Positions 39,290 through 51,782 of a DNA stretch of 64,000 nt are shown here, one piece after another (position 1 is the first letter of the stretch; every line of letters begins with the position of its first letter). Source of the stretch: Lycorma delicatula (Eukaryota > Arthropoda > Insecta > Hemiptera > Fulgoridae); assembly GCF_047948215.1 (NCBI RefSeq), contig NC_134455.1:72627689-72691688 (forward strand). The letters run 5' to 3'. The notes below the pieces were generated by a model, which did no database searches, was not told where the DNA came from, and saw only the letters and a list, made by a program, of their open reading frames with translations. Made by a program: the position numbers and the translations under genes.

Positions 39290-42200
39290 TAAGGAATTCC
39301 CTTATTGCTTTAACTGTAAATTAGAGCGGAAGTTCTCCAACTAACCTTACAGCCAGATATCCGTTTTTTTGACTAAGGACATTTGTTATTTGAATTTGAA
39401 ACCTCGTATTATGTACACTCTTATTAAACTATTCTTTTTTCTTTATTTCGAATTATATTACAATTGGAAATCTTATCGATATACTTTGATTATTGAAATT
39501 AAATAACAATACAGAAAATTATTTTTTTAAATCCGAAAAAATTATTAATTTTTAATTAAAAAAACATATCAATAAAGGAATTATGTATATACCATTTTAT
39601 GAATTTATAGAAATTAAGTTTGTGTAGAGATTATGATAAAACCACAAATAATTGTTAATTTTATATTGTGGTTAAATAACTATAACTCATTTTGTATTAA
39701 TTTCACCACACTTCAGAAGTAGTTTAATACATGAAATGAATGAAGAAGATTTATTTCATTTTATAAAGTAACGAAATTATTACCTTATCTTCTCATATAT
39801 ATATTTTATTTATCCTTCACGTAATTTTTCATCCGCCTTCAGTATTTAAAGAAATAAATAAGCATTAAATTTTATCTTATCTACCATCGTGATCTTGCCA
39901 ACCAATTCTTTTTAGATTATTTTTTGTAAACTTGCGAATCATAAATAATATTCTGAAAAAATGATAATTTCTGAAAATGTACAAGTATATCTATTTTTTA
40001 CAAGATTGCTTTTCATGAGTTTAAAAATATTTATAAATATTCTAGTAAAAGTAATATTTTTTTTAATAATAATGATTCTAGTAATAAAACGAATGTTCCG
40101 TAAAAACTTAAAAAAGGAAGAAATAAATATAGAATTATACTATAATTATGGTATATGAAATATACCGATTTATGTAGCCAACATTGTTTTTACTACATAA
40201 TTTTCCATTTTGAGACGCTTGAACAGCAGAATTGGTTGCCTTCAGCAGTTTCAGAAGTGCTGTTTTAATCAAGAATTTCGTAGAGAATTGTAGAACTTTT
40301 GGATTAAAGGATACTAGGCACTTGTCATTACAGAAAACAAAACAGAAGAGAACAATTGAAACGCTTCAATTTCAGAATTGTATATATATATATATATATA
40401 TATAAAGTCAAGCATCAATTTAAACAAAGGTATTGAAAAAGAGATAGTTATTTTAAAAACGTATCATTGTACGAGAATTCTGTATTTGAAAAGAAATATA
40501 AATAAAGAAATTCCAGTCATTCTCTTAATGCTAAACTATAATTGCTTGTTTTCTACTAAATAGTTTTTCACTGTAATTACATCTATACATATAATAATTA
40601 TTGTAAGGAATAAGAATGTAATATTTAATTGAAAAGCAGATATCAATCGATCCGTAGGAAAAAAAAGAATTCATAACATTTTTCTTTATTTAATTTTCTT
40701 TTTTTTAATCAATGAATCTTTCCTAGGATTTTCAATCCCTCTTAAAAATTTATAAAAACCTAGGGACAATAGAGGGAAAATATGTAGGGGATAAATAATT
40801 ATTACAAAGTAGGATTTTTGGTACATTAAGAAACTTACATATCATAAAATATACAGCCAAACCGATATATTGATATTTTATATGTTAAAACCTTTACCAT
40901 TCAAAGGGATACAAGAATCCTCATATTGGTATGTCATTTTTATAGTAACCCTGCTGTATTTGTCTTGACGTTAGAAGACGAGCGTAGCCTTCAATGCAAA
41001 GTAACCGTCGCCCTACATTGAACGTAGAATAATGAATTGTGAAAGTGAACAACCAATTCAACACCAACGCGGGGCTTGTTTCGCATCTCTTTTCCATTTT
41101 ACCTTTCAATCATTCACCCTCTTTTAAGTGCTCCGAAGTTGTAAACTTTTAAATTGTTAAATGTTAGTTTATCAGAAGAAAAATATTGTTTTGAAGTCAA
41201 CACCGGTGTTTATTAGACAGCAGTTGCCAACGTCGCTCTTATTCTCATTTCAGCACAGCTAAGCAGCAATCCCAACGATGGAAATATCCAACGCAATCAA
41301 CATTAATGAAGGCCAGCCGTATGTACAGGTATCATATTCCACGAACAGCCAAATCGCCAGTGTCGTGTCAACGGAATCCACATGTTAACAGCTCTAAATG
41401 TGAACATCCTGAAAATGTTTGTTATATTTTTCTCCATTGTTGGTCGGAGATTATGCGCTCAATTGAATGTGTGATAACTGATTTACAGTTATTAGCTAAA
41501 CATTAGTAATCGTACTTACTGTTATAACGGTAGACAATAGACATCTTAAAACAAAGAGAGATTGTGAGAGATTGAGATAGAGGAATTTTCCTTGTTGGTG
41601 TTATAAAAGATGATTAAACTTACAACGACGAATCCCATGTACTAAGTATAGAGTTGTGTTAGAAGTAATCTACGTTTAAAGTTATTGTACGTCTCAGCTA
41701 CGATAATTACATAACCAAAACAACAAATACGTAAAGTTTACTGTGTCTTTGAAACTGTGACGTATAAATAATACGACGAAGACGAATTGTAATCGTCCGT
41801 ACTATTCTTAAAAATATTACATGTAATACTGCAAATAATTCGATTGTGTAAGTCAACAAAAATTTTATTTATTGCAACAATTTTACTATTCTTTAGTGTA
41901 TAATGATAAAACATATCGTATGCACTGAGTAAAAGCAACTGTACTGCACTGTTTTATAACATAGTGTAAGCAGATGAATTATCGCTACACTTAGCTACGA
42001 GGATCACTTTACACTAACAGCTTACCAAATGTTTTAAGAAAAATGTTTCTAAGGATGTAACTTAACCTTGAAGAAGAAAGTACTTTTTAGAATCGTTTGC
42101 GTTATCCGATTTATTTTTTATCTCCACCCGTTTATTTACTATTAGAAGTACTATTTGATTAAGTCGATTCTTCAACATAAATTTACAACAATGAACAAAG

Positions 42201-44450
42201 AAAAAAATGGTTTTTGGCACTCTCATAGGTGATAGATAAGATGTGGTAACAAAGGAAAATTCTGGGAAATTCAACTAGTACGTTATAAATATATTTAATA
42301 AAAAATACTTAGAGAAACCTTTATTTTTAATACCGACCTTGATAAAAGAAAGTTCACAATTGGAGACCAGGTTTTTTTGGTTTTTTTTTTTTTTTTGATA
42401 ATGACTAACCTTTTAAAAAATTGACTTCAGATGCATTTTTTTTTTCAATAGATGTGCTGACACTCCGTTGGAGTGAAGCGTTTTATTGGTTTTTTTTTTC
42501 AATTTGTTTAAAAATATTATTAGGGAGAAAAGTATACAAATACAGTAAAGAAATGAGTGTTTTTGTGCATGTTGATCTATTTCTCTTAACGGTTAATAAT
42601 TAATTATAAACCGTAATATTATTCCAACTTTCTTATTATGATTAATTCACCACATAATTTCGAAACTTGTGCATGGAAAGCTTTTAGTGTAAGAAAAATT
42701 CCAGGAATTGAACTCGGGATATTCCAAAGGCCAAGACGCAACTAGTCCGCCAAAAAATTAAAATACAATACTGCAAAAAAAACTACCAACTCATTCCTCA
42801 GCACCAAATTTTAAAAAGAATTTAAAAAGTATTATTTTTTTGAATTTCACTGCAGTTTTTAATAATATATTTTATTTTATTTACTAAAACTAGACGATTT
42901 TTGTTATTTTAAAATAGTGAATTTTTTTAATCACTATCTTTATTATTTTCTTTTAATTATTTTTCCTTGTTTTTATATACATCACACTTTTATTTAATTG
43001 AAAAAAAGGTTCTTTAAACATTTTTCAGTATTTTTTTTTCAACAATAGTACAGCCTAAAATAGAATTAAATTATTTATCTACGTCTCACAGATTCTGTTA
43101 TTCCATTTGCTGCATGATTGTATTATTCTCGTGGAATTTAATTTACGGTAAGACTTTACGTCAGCCAGAAGATAGAAGTTTTATTGATTACAAGAATACA
43201 ACAGAGAAAACAAAGAAAACAAGTTTACTAAACAATTTTATAACCAGTAATAGTAAAAAATAAATTTACTCTATATTTTCGTCTGCTGTATAATGATTTA
43301 TTTTTATATTTAATGTAATAAACTTTATAATTTAGGGACCAATAATATTATCTAATTCTGAGATTTATATCGCACAGTGTAATTTATTTTGTGATAATTT
43401 ACTTTCCAACAAATAGATTTTTCGAAAACTATTTTGCAGACTTGTTTATAACTATAGTTTTTGAAAATTGTAATGACATAAAGAAAAGGATATCCTGTTT
43501 TCATTTAAAATATAATCAGTTTATAGTTTTATTAAGGCTTCAATGACATCTACGACCAAACTTTTTTATCTCTACGCAGTTTTTAATACTAATATAAGTA
43601 TATGAAAATTTAAATTCTCTCAATGAAAAACTCACCTAATTTATCATTTTAATAAGAAAAAGTAAAATATCCAAAATAATTTATATATATAAAACCTGTC
43701 CGAACTCATGTTTTCAATTTTTTCTTTGTGTATATAAAAATATTTTTTAAAAAACAAAATATTACCTTTTCTTAGAGAAAAATTATTACGGAAAAAATCC
43801 TTTCCAAAAAAAGGAGAAGCAAAAAAGAAGAAAGATAAGAAAATTACTTAGAAAGAATGAAAATCCTCAACAGAAAAAAAAAGTTAAATTAAAGTTGATA
43901 CGTGGTCGTTTAGTTGGCCAAAATCTAAAACAGTTTATTTACTAATTTTTAATGAACAAAAATTATTAAGCAACATATGAAATTTCTATAATAAAAAATA
44001 AAAGTGGAATTCAGCTGCGTGCATGACGTGTTTACTAACTATTTTTGAGTGAATTATTTTCATTTTATGAATCGTATTTTGAATGGTGAGAACAGTATTT
44101 GTAGCTATTCTAGTTTTGGGAATGGTGAGTATTTAATAACACTTAAAATAGCCCGCTAGGGTGTAAATAATGAATATTTGAGACTATCCTTTCTATCTAA
44201 CGTCAACCTAATTTACCGAAGACTTCCACTGGTACTTAAAAGCTCGGCCCAGATCATCGTTGAAAAAACAAACACTCTAACTCTATCACTTCCTCTAAGT
44301 AGAAGGAAATAGTTTTGAGTATGAACGACAAAGAAATAGTATGTGGGAAATTATCTGAAAAGAAACCATAGGGTGACAGATTACAAGTGAACTGAAACAA
44401 TTATGGTGAACGGTCGAGTGAAACCGGTCATTCAGAAAATGACTCGTTTC
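39290..44450. other. AT-rich stretch, nothing firm
   Basis: Contains a (TA)n tract at 40381-40404. A weakly Cys/His-containing frame at 41306-41506 is not called. No host gene recognised. Confidence 0.4.
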
Positions 44451-44839
44451 TTTATAAACAGATGAAAAGCTCGGGGAGTTACGCTACCGCAGCACAAAAA
44501 AAACTTACTTCAATAAAAATTAAGTCATAGTAGTAGACGCGATATGGGATATTCCGATCAGTACCTATATCGTGGCCACGGGAAATTAGTCACTCCCAGA
44601 AATGTACTGTACGCATCCAAGATCTCCATGAACCGACTGTGTATCTACTTGATGCATAACGATGTTGTCAATTCAATCATCGACAAAAACAGTAAAGTAA
44701 ATGTTGACAACCACTTTCTAGAGATTCGCCCCTTGTTGACCAAATTCAAACAGGTAATCCTTTCCCAATTATCCCAAATGAGACACTAGTGAAGTAACTA
44801 AAACGGTTTGACATTCGCCTTGGGTCGGCTAAAACTTCC

Positions 44840-45288
44840 TGCGTGTCATTGTCCCAGACCAGAGCTACGAAATCCAGTCATTACGAGTACTTACAAACGG
44901 ATAATTACGCTCGGGAACTTTAACAGTAAGGTGATAGCCACAAGCAGCAGTTACACGAGCAGCCGAAGGGAACTCTTATCGATCTGATGGAGACCGTCAG
45001 GTGTCATTGTGTTAATGATGCCACGCCCATATATGAAGTCAGAGGGCACTCCTATGTGTTAGATTTAGCTATTCTAGACAACAGCTGGGGCCAGGAGCAG
45101 TGGCAGTAGAGGATTCTCCCAGAAGAAATAGCAAGTGATCACTTGGCCGGTCTTCTTATAATACAAGACCATTCCATCAAAACTTTTCAGAAAGAACCAC
45201 CTATGAGACCTACGGCTAATCAGGTTGACGAAATAGTTGGATGTGTTGCAGACGGACTAGCCGGAGTAGAAAATCTCACACCAGAACC
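44840..45288 (+). pseudogene. Element A ORF2, endonuclease part (fragment)
   Basis: Frame-hopped pieces are LGNFNSKV (GDFNA-like), GTLIDLMETVRCHCVNDATP, YEVRGHSYVLDLAILDN, LPEEIASDHLAGLLIIQDHS (SDH motif) and the start of the linker NQVDEIVGCVADGLAG. This is the APE-type endonuclease that nicks the target for target-primed reverse transcription. It ends where the minus-strand poly-A tail of the inserted RTE-like LINE begins. Confidence 0.7.
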
Positions 45289-45587
45289 ATTTTTTTTTTG
45301 TCTTCAGTCACTTGACTGGATTGATGCAACTCTCCAAGATTCCCTATCTAGTGCTAGTCGTTTATATTTCAGTATACCCCCTACATCCTACATCCCTAAC
45401 AATTTGTTTTACATATTCCAAATGTGGCCTGCCTACAAAATATTTTCCTTCTACCTGTCCTTCCAATATTAAAGCGACTATTCCAGGACATACTAATATA
45501 AGTATACACAATTTAAGGCACAATTTAAGGCCTTAGTATGTGGCCTATAATTTTGTCTCTTCTTTTAACTATATTTTTCCAAATGCA

Positions 45588-46795
45588 TCATTCTTCATCT
45601 ATTTGCCTCAATACCTCTTCATTTGTCACTTTATCCACCCATCTGATTTTTAACATTCTCCTATAGCACCACATTTCAAAAGCTTCTAATCTTTTCTTCT
45701 CAGATACTCCGATTGTCCAAGCTTCAATTCCATATAAAGCGACACTCCAAACATATACTTTCAAAAATCTTTTCCTGACATTTAAATTAATTTTTGATGT
45801 AAGCAAATTATATTTCTGACTGAAGGCTCGTTTCGCTTGTGCTATTCGGCATTTTATATCGCTCCTGCTTCTTCCATCTTTAGTAATTATACTTCCCAAA
45901 TAACAAAATTCTTCTACCTCCATAATCTTTTCTCCTCCTATTTTCACATTCAGTGGTCCATCTTTGTTATTTCTAATACATTTCATTACTTTTGTTTTGT
46001 ACTTGTTTACTTTCATGCGATAGTTCTTGCATAGGACTTCATCTATGCCATTCATTGTTTCTTCTAAATCCTTTTTACTCTCGCCTAGAATTACTATATC
46101 ATCAGCAAATCGTAGCATCTTTATCTTTTCACCTTGTACTGTTACTCCGAATCTAAATTGTTCTTTAACATCAATAACTGCTAGTTCTATGTAAAGATTA
46201 AAAAGTAACGGAGCTAGGGAACATCCTTGTCGGACTCCCTTTCTTATTTACGGCTTCTTTCTTATGTTCTTCAATTATTACCATTGCTGTTTGGTTCCTG
46301 TAGATGTTAGCAATCGTTCTTCTATCTCTGTATTTGAACCCTAATTTTTTTAAAATGCTGAACTGTTTATACCAGTCTACGTTATCGAATGCCTTTTCTA
46401 GGTCTATAAACGCCAAGTATGTTGATTTGTTTTTCTTTTATCTTCCTTCTACTATTAATCTGAGGTCTAAAATTGCTTCTCTTTTCCCTATATTTTTACT
46501 GAAACCAAATTGGTCTTCTCCTAACACTTCTTCCACTCTCTCTCATTTCTTCTGTATAGAATTCTAGTTGAGATTTTTATGCATAACTAGTTCAACTAAT
46601 TGTTCTGTATTCTTCACATTTATGTGCCCCTGATTTCTTTGGTATCATGACTATAACACTTTTTTTGAAGTCTGACGGAACTTCTTCCCCTTTTTCATAA
46701 ATACTACACACCAGTTTGTATAATCTATCAATTGCTTCCTGATCTGCACTGCGCAGTAATTCTACAGGTATTCCATCTATTCCAGCAGCCAATTA
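45588..46795 (-). pseudogene. RTE-like LINE reverse transcriptase, frameshifted
   Basis: Pieces on the minus strand run from high to low. The first is AAGIDGIPVELL with PSDFKKSVIVMIPKK (46592-46792). The second is MAFIDLEKAFDNVDW (46198-46416), RT motif A. The third is LRFADDIVILGESKKDLEE (45588-46118), holding the catalytic FADD box, followed by FCYLGSIITKDGRSRSDIK and EMWCYRRMLKIRWVDKVTNE of the C-terminal region. Each lies in a different frame or after a stop, so no continuous RT is made. The enzyme would copy the element RNA at the nicked target. Plus-strand frames here are shadows. Confidence 0.88.
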
Positions 46796-48176
46796 AATCT
46801 TTTAATGCTCTCTTAAATTCAGATCTCAGTATTGTTTCTCCCATTTCATCCTCCTCAACTTCCTCTTCTTCCTCTATTACACCATTTTCTAATACATTTC
46901 CTCCGTATAACTCTTCAATATATTCCACCCATCTATCGACTTTACCTTTCGTATTATATATTGATGTACCATCTTTGTTTAACACATTATTAGATTTTAA
47001 TTTATGTACCCCAAAATTTTCCTTAACTTTCCTATATGCTCCATCTATTTTACCAATGTCCATTTCTCTTTCCACTTCTGAACACTTTTCTTTAATCCAC
47101 TCTTTCGCCAGTTTGCAATTCCTGTTTATAGCATTTCTTAATTGCCGATAGTTCCTTTTACTTTCTTCATCATTAGCATTCTTATATTTTCTACGTTCAT
47201 CCATCAGCTGCAATATATCGTCTGAAACCCAAGATTTTCTGCCAGTTCTCTTTATTGCACCTAACTTTGCTTCTGCTGATTTAAGAATTTCCTTTTTAAC
47301 ATTCTCCCATTCTTCTTCTACATTTTCTACCTTATCTTTTTTACTCAGACCTCTTGCGATGTCCTCCTCAAAAATCTTCTTTACCTCCTCTTCCTCAAGC
47401 TTCTCTAAATTCCACCGATTCATCTGACACCTTTTCTTCAGTTTTTTAAACCCCAATCTACATTTCATTATCACCAACTTATGGTCGCTACCAATGTCTG
47501 CTCCACGGTAAGTTTTGCAGTTAACAACCTGATTTCTAAATCTTTGCTTAACCATGATATAATCTATCTGATACCTTTCAGTATCGCCTGGCTTTTTCCA
47601 TGTGTATATTCTTCTATTATGATTTTTAAACTGGGTGTTGGCAATTACTAAATTATACTTTGTGCAAAACTCTATAATTCGGTCCCCTTTTTCATTCCTT
47701 TTGCCCAGCCTGTATTCACGCAGTATATTTCCTTCCTTGCCTTTTCCAATGCTTGCATTCCAATTTCCAACTATTATTAAATTTTCATCTCCTTTTATGT
47801 GTTCAATTGCTTCATCAATTTCTTTGTATACACACTCTACCTCATCATCATCACGGGCGCTTGTAGGTATATAGACGTTAACAATCATTGTTGGTTTAGG
47901 TTTTGATTTTATCCTTATTACAATGATTCTGTCGCTATGTATTTTTAAATAATCTACTCTCTTCCCTATCTTCTTGTTCATTATGAAACCTACTTCTGCC
48001 TGCGCATTATTTGAAGCTGAGTTAATTGTTCTAAAATCACCTGACCAAAAGCCGTTTTCCTCTTCCCACCGAACCTCACTAATTCCTACTACATCTACAT
48101 TTATCCTATCCATTTCTCCCTTTAAATTTTCTAACCTACCATCCTTTTTTAAACTTTTAACATTCCATTACTCGTA
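46790..48176 (-). pseudogene. RTE-like LINE endonuclease and linker, one long frame
   Basis: An open frame (ATG at 48111-48113, minus) covers the APE endonuclease and RT linker. Counting from that Met: VDVVGISEVRW with Glu13 as the metal-binding Glu, VGNWNASIG at about 116-123, a TWKKPGDTERYQIDYIMV block, and GSDHKLV with Asp210-His211. Upstream in the same frame WNVKSLKKDGRLENL gives the usual N-terminal WNVRSL motif, preceded by a TAA. The true N-terminus is therefore damaged. In the GDWNA-type motif Asp is replaced by Asn117, which should abolish nicking. After about 46795 the frame shifts away from the RT. It was ancestrally fused to the RT at 45588-46795. Confidence 0.88.
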
Positions 48177-48587
48177 GAATGTTATTTTTTAATTTTCTGG
48201 CGTCCTCTTTCTTAATAGTCCCCACCCGTAGATCCGAACGGGGGACTAGTTTACCTCCAGAATATTTTACCAAGGAAGGCGTCTCCATCATTGCTGTATG
48301 AAACTGCAGAGAGCTACATTTTCTTGGGAAAAAAACAGCTGTAGTTTTCCATTGCTTTCAGCTGTGCAGTACTCAGAGGACTGAGTGATGTTGATATGGC
48401 CGTTTAAGTCGTGCTGACGTATGCCCTTAACAACTCCTGAAAGAGCTGCTGCCCTCTTTCAGGAATCATTCCATAGTCTGGCTCTCAACAGATACCTCTC
48501 CGTTATGGTTGCACCTTCAGACCAGCTACTCTGTATCACTGAGCACCAAGCCCCCTCACCAACGGTATGGTCTCATGATTCATAGAG

Positions 48588-50690
48588 GAGGCATTCACAG
48601 AAGCATTACGAAATATAATTCAACAAGAGGTGGGTAGGGTCTTAACTCGAAATGTAAGAAAACGCAGAGTGTACTGGTGGTCACCGGAAATAGCCAATCT
48701 AAGGCAACTTCGCCAGTCTCATAGGAGGAAAATACAGAGACTCAGGTGTACCGGAAGTGAGGCTTATGATGAAGCGGCCTTAAGGTATGTTGAACACAGG
48801 AGACTGCTAAACAAAGAAATAAGAAAATCGAAAGAAAACACTGAAAGCGATTGTGCCAAGAATTGTACAATGACCCTTGGGATCAAGCCTACAGGATAGT
48901 CACCATGCACTTTTGCAGGAGATTACCAACCCTGTCAAAGGCAAAAGTAGAAACACAAAGAGCAATGTTGCTCCCGTGCGCTGAAGAAGTGATGAACGAA
49001 GCGATTAGATGCGAGGCCAGAAGATTCACCCTAGAGGAAGTAATACAGACAGCTGCACAATTAGGCGATAAGAGAAGTCCGGGACCTGATGGAAGCAGCT
49101 GTACACCAGCTCTACTGAAACGACTTGTTAAAAAAACACCTTGGGAGATGGTCGACGTGACCAGTTATGGTATAAAAAACAAAGTGTTCCCAGGGTGCTT
49201 GAAAGAGGCGAGAGTAGTGTTCTTGCCAAAGCCTAATCGAGAGAATGACACTATAGAATTCCGCCTATTGAGCTTGATTAACACAATGTGGAAGTTAGTG
49301 GAAAAGATGCTGGTGAATCGACTAATTGGTGAGGTGAACAGTGGAGTGGGAGTAAAAGCCATAATCAATTTGCCTTTTGGTAGAATAGATCATCAGTCCA
49401 CGCTATTGCCAGAGTTACTGACTTGGCAAGAGAAGTTACATCAGGGACCTGGCGGTCCAGGGAAATTCCCCTCCTTATCTCTGTCGACGTAAGGAATGCG
49501 TTCGGGTCAATACCATGGAGGGTTATAATGACTGCTTTGGCTGAGAGAGGAATAAGTCCGTACCTGCCTAGGCAAATCAAAGAATACTTATCCGACAGAT
49601 GGTGCGCTGTGGGTGCGCAATAAGAACAGATTAGATTTCTCATATTAGGAGGAGTACCACAAGGCTCCGTTTTGGACCCATTATTATGAATTCTAGCCTA
49701 CGACGGGGTTCTGGGACTTCAGCTGCCAGAAGGGGTAGAGATCATTGCCTATGCAGACGATAAAGTGATCTTGGAGAGAGGAAGACGTGAAGAGGAAGTA
49801 CAAGATAGAGGTAATCAATCGTTAGCAATGATCGCTAACTGGATGAGGGCAAAAGGGTTGACTCTGGTACCCACGAAATGCACGTACAGTCTAATGACAG
49901 GCAAAAGACAAATTCAATCGATAAATTTAGTAGTAGGAGACCAACCAATTCATGAGACAAGCCCCCTAAAATATCTAGGAGTGTTACTGGATAAGAACGG
50001 TAAATTTACTAGCCACATCATCAACTGTTGCAAGAAGGCGGAAGGCATGGTAAAAGCATTGAACATTTTACTAACGCCGCAAAATTCCCCAAGTGCGTCG
50101 AAGAGGAAATTGGTAGTGTCAACAATAACATCGTGAATCTTATGCGCAGTACCACTGTCGGGGACATCCTTACGCATAAAAAGGAATTTGTTGACTAGTG
50201 TTAACAGCGTACACAGGAGAGCCCTAATAGGAGTAGTTTTCGCCTACCGCAAGGTATCGTACGAGGCCCTCTGTGTTCTAGCTTCAATTCCGCCAGTCGA
50301 CCTTCAAGTGGGAGAAAGGCTGGATATAGCTTATGGCTCGAGCAGGAGAGACACTAGAGAACGTATGGTGACCGGATGGAAGAACAGGTGGCGTGCAAGA
50401 GGGGTGGGAAAATGGACCAAGCGAAGTATACATGACCTAGAGGCATGGAACGGCAGGAAGTTTGGTGAAGTAAACTTCTACAAAGTGCAGATAAGTGCAG
50501 ATATTAACGGGGGAGACATGGTAATTTTCAAGATTAACTGCATAAAATACGCAGACGTGCGTCACCGTCATGTATGTTTTGCGAAGACGGGGACTCTGTT
50601 GAACATACAATTTTCAAATGCCGTTAGTGGGACATACAACAGAATAAGTCGGGTATTGCACAGTGCACACCAGATACCCTTGTGAACTAC
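48588..50690 (+). pseudogene. Element A ORF2, RT and C-terminal part, broken
   Basis: Pieces in order are EEAFTEALRNIIQQEVGR, RRVYWWSPEIANLRQLR (linker), KRSPGPDGSSCTPALLKRLV (about 49070), FLPKPN, SVDVRNAFGSIPW (motif A, about 49480), GGVPQGSVLDPLL (about 49650), IIAYADDKVIL with YADD at 49749-49760, KYLGVLLDKNGKF, then after a frame change RALIGVVFAYRKVSYEALCV (about 50218). These are the landmarks of an R1-clade reverse transcriptase. A frameshift near 49440, stops at about 49621 and 49687, and another shift near 50140 inactivate it. Confidence 0.85.
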
Positions 50691-50699
50691 ATGTTACAA

Positions 50700-51255
50700 A
50701 GCGAGGAACATTGAAGGAGAGTCAAAGAGTCAACACACATGCCACAAAGGTAATCAGGAGTAAAAATTAAGAGGAGCGGCGCCGGGGCTATTAGCATAGG
50801 AACGGGAGGACAGCCCCAGAGATATGGGCTGGCATGACCAGGTGTGCCAGTGCTTATAATCCTCTGGGGATTCCAGGAGATGGTAGGCACACTAAAAGAG
50901 AAAAGATCCGGCGCTGTGTTTTGGGCAGATATGTCCGGACACGACGTCAAGAAAAAGCAAAATAAAGACTCCTCAAAAGAGCTAACCGGAGAGCCGACCT
51001 ACCATGCTGGATATACAGCCAGTTGGTGGGAAGGCTCGTTAGAGTAACGAGACACTCCTATGGGTGGAGTTATACCCAACAATCGGGACCGACCTAGAAG
51101 AGTAGAGGAAAAAAGCTACGACATCCAGGTTACCACGCCTAAGTGAATATGCCTAGGGGCCTCAAACGGCTGTTGTTACAGTCCATACAGAAGGCACCAG
51201 CTATGCTGTGCTGACCTCCTTAAGCGGGTAAATGGAGGGATCTGGGATAATAGGC
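50700..51255 (+). other. 3' region of element A
   Basis: Moderate-GC sequence after the RT relic with GGCGCCGGGGCTATTAGC and CCAGGTGTGCCAGTGC, resembling the tail of element B. No frame retained. It runs up to the direct repeat flanking the next LINE; the exact end of A is not visible. Confidence 0.5.
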
Positions 51256-51266
51256 TGAGGATATTC
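51256..51266 (+). repeat. 11-bp target-site duplication, left copy
   Basis: TGAGGATATTC, repeated exactly at 56861-56871. Together the two copies frame the R1-clade element. Confidence 0.75.
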
Positions 51267-51782
51267 ACTCTGGTCCCTGGTGCGTCGCAGAGTGTTTCTG
51301 TGGTTAACTTATTATCAGTGTCTTTTGGCTGTTGGTCGAGTGTGTACCTTCCAACAGTATCGAGGTTTTCTGATCTTAAGGCTGTATCACTGTAAGGGGC
51401 AATTCAATTTAGACTCAGCATCTGTAGCTCAGCTACGGTGTGATTGGCGTAGGTTCATACGACGCGTACTCGCCTCAACGCGGCGAAGGGGTGGCAACGA
51501 CTGCTGGTCGTCAGTCCCTGTTACAGGAAAGAGGCTTTGCCTCTTAGTCCTTCTGCGCTCTTTTCAGAGCGGGGGCCGTAATCTGCGATTCATTGTCGTA
51601 CGTTTAGTACCGCAATCAATCGATCCAGTAGCGGCGAAGAGGTACGTAGCGTGACAGGAGAACGTAAGGGTCTCCAGCTGCCCGTACTCGCTGCGGGCAG
51701 TCGTCACATTGTGGGCTTGCCCAACTTAGTCGATAGGAGACAGCGAGAAATTTCGTTAGGTTCAGCTAGGGAAACTTCGGCC
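51267..51782 (+). promoter_or_regulatory. 5' leader of the R1-clade element
   Basis: Sequence between the left target repeat and the ORF1 ATG. R1-clade LINEs often carry an internal promoter here or rely on host read-through; no motif proves either. An in-frame extension of ORF1 upstream to 51651 has only a GTG start, so I treat it as leader. Confidence 0.5.

Larger units (their letters stand above)
45289..48587 (-). mobile_element. RTE-like LINE inserted in element A, nearly full length but mutated
   Basis: Minus-strand non-LTR element. Its 3' end is marked by ten T on the plus strand at 45289-45298 (a poly-A tail). Its 5' non-coding region runs to about 48587, where the reading of element A resumes with EEAFTEALRN. 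It encodes an APE endonuclease and an RT on one strand, like elements often annotated as craniofacial-development-protein-2-like. A related broken copy is at 7.5-9.65 kb and a 3' piece at 61.4-61.9 kb. It inserted after A was in place. No clear target-site duplication was found. Clade name is by resemblance; phylogeny could move it. Confidence 0.85.
44460..51255 (+). mobile_element. R1-like LINE 'A', decayed, split by an RTE-like LINE
   Basis: Endonuclease pieces on the left of an opposite-strand insertion (45289-48587) and RT plus C-terminal pieces on the right lie in the same direction and correct order. I infer one original element. The 3' part after about 50700 contains GAGGAGCGGC and CAGGTGTGCCAGTGCTTA, similar to element B near 59750-59830. 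A and B are therefore related families. Many stops and frameshifts; long dead. The 5' boundary is uncertain. Confidence 0.7.

Noticed and set aside
41306..41506. Possible LINE C-terminal zinc-knuckle (CEHPENVCYIFLHC)
   Set aside because: The Cys/His spacing does not fit a known knuckle and no RT motif lies upstream.
46732..47151. 139-aa plus-strand frame rich in Ser, Pro and Leu
   Set aside because: It lies exactly antisense to the endonuclease-RT linker of the RTE-like LINE, whose motifs are clear.
48630..51047. Several separate small genes on the plus strand
   Set aside because: Their motifs join in order into one broken R1-like ORF2 and its tail.
51651..51782. N-terminal extension of ORF1 to 51651
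   Set aside because: The first codon is GTG; the first ATG at 51783 begins a plausible basic N-terminus, so the upstream part is treated as leader.
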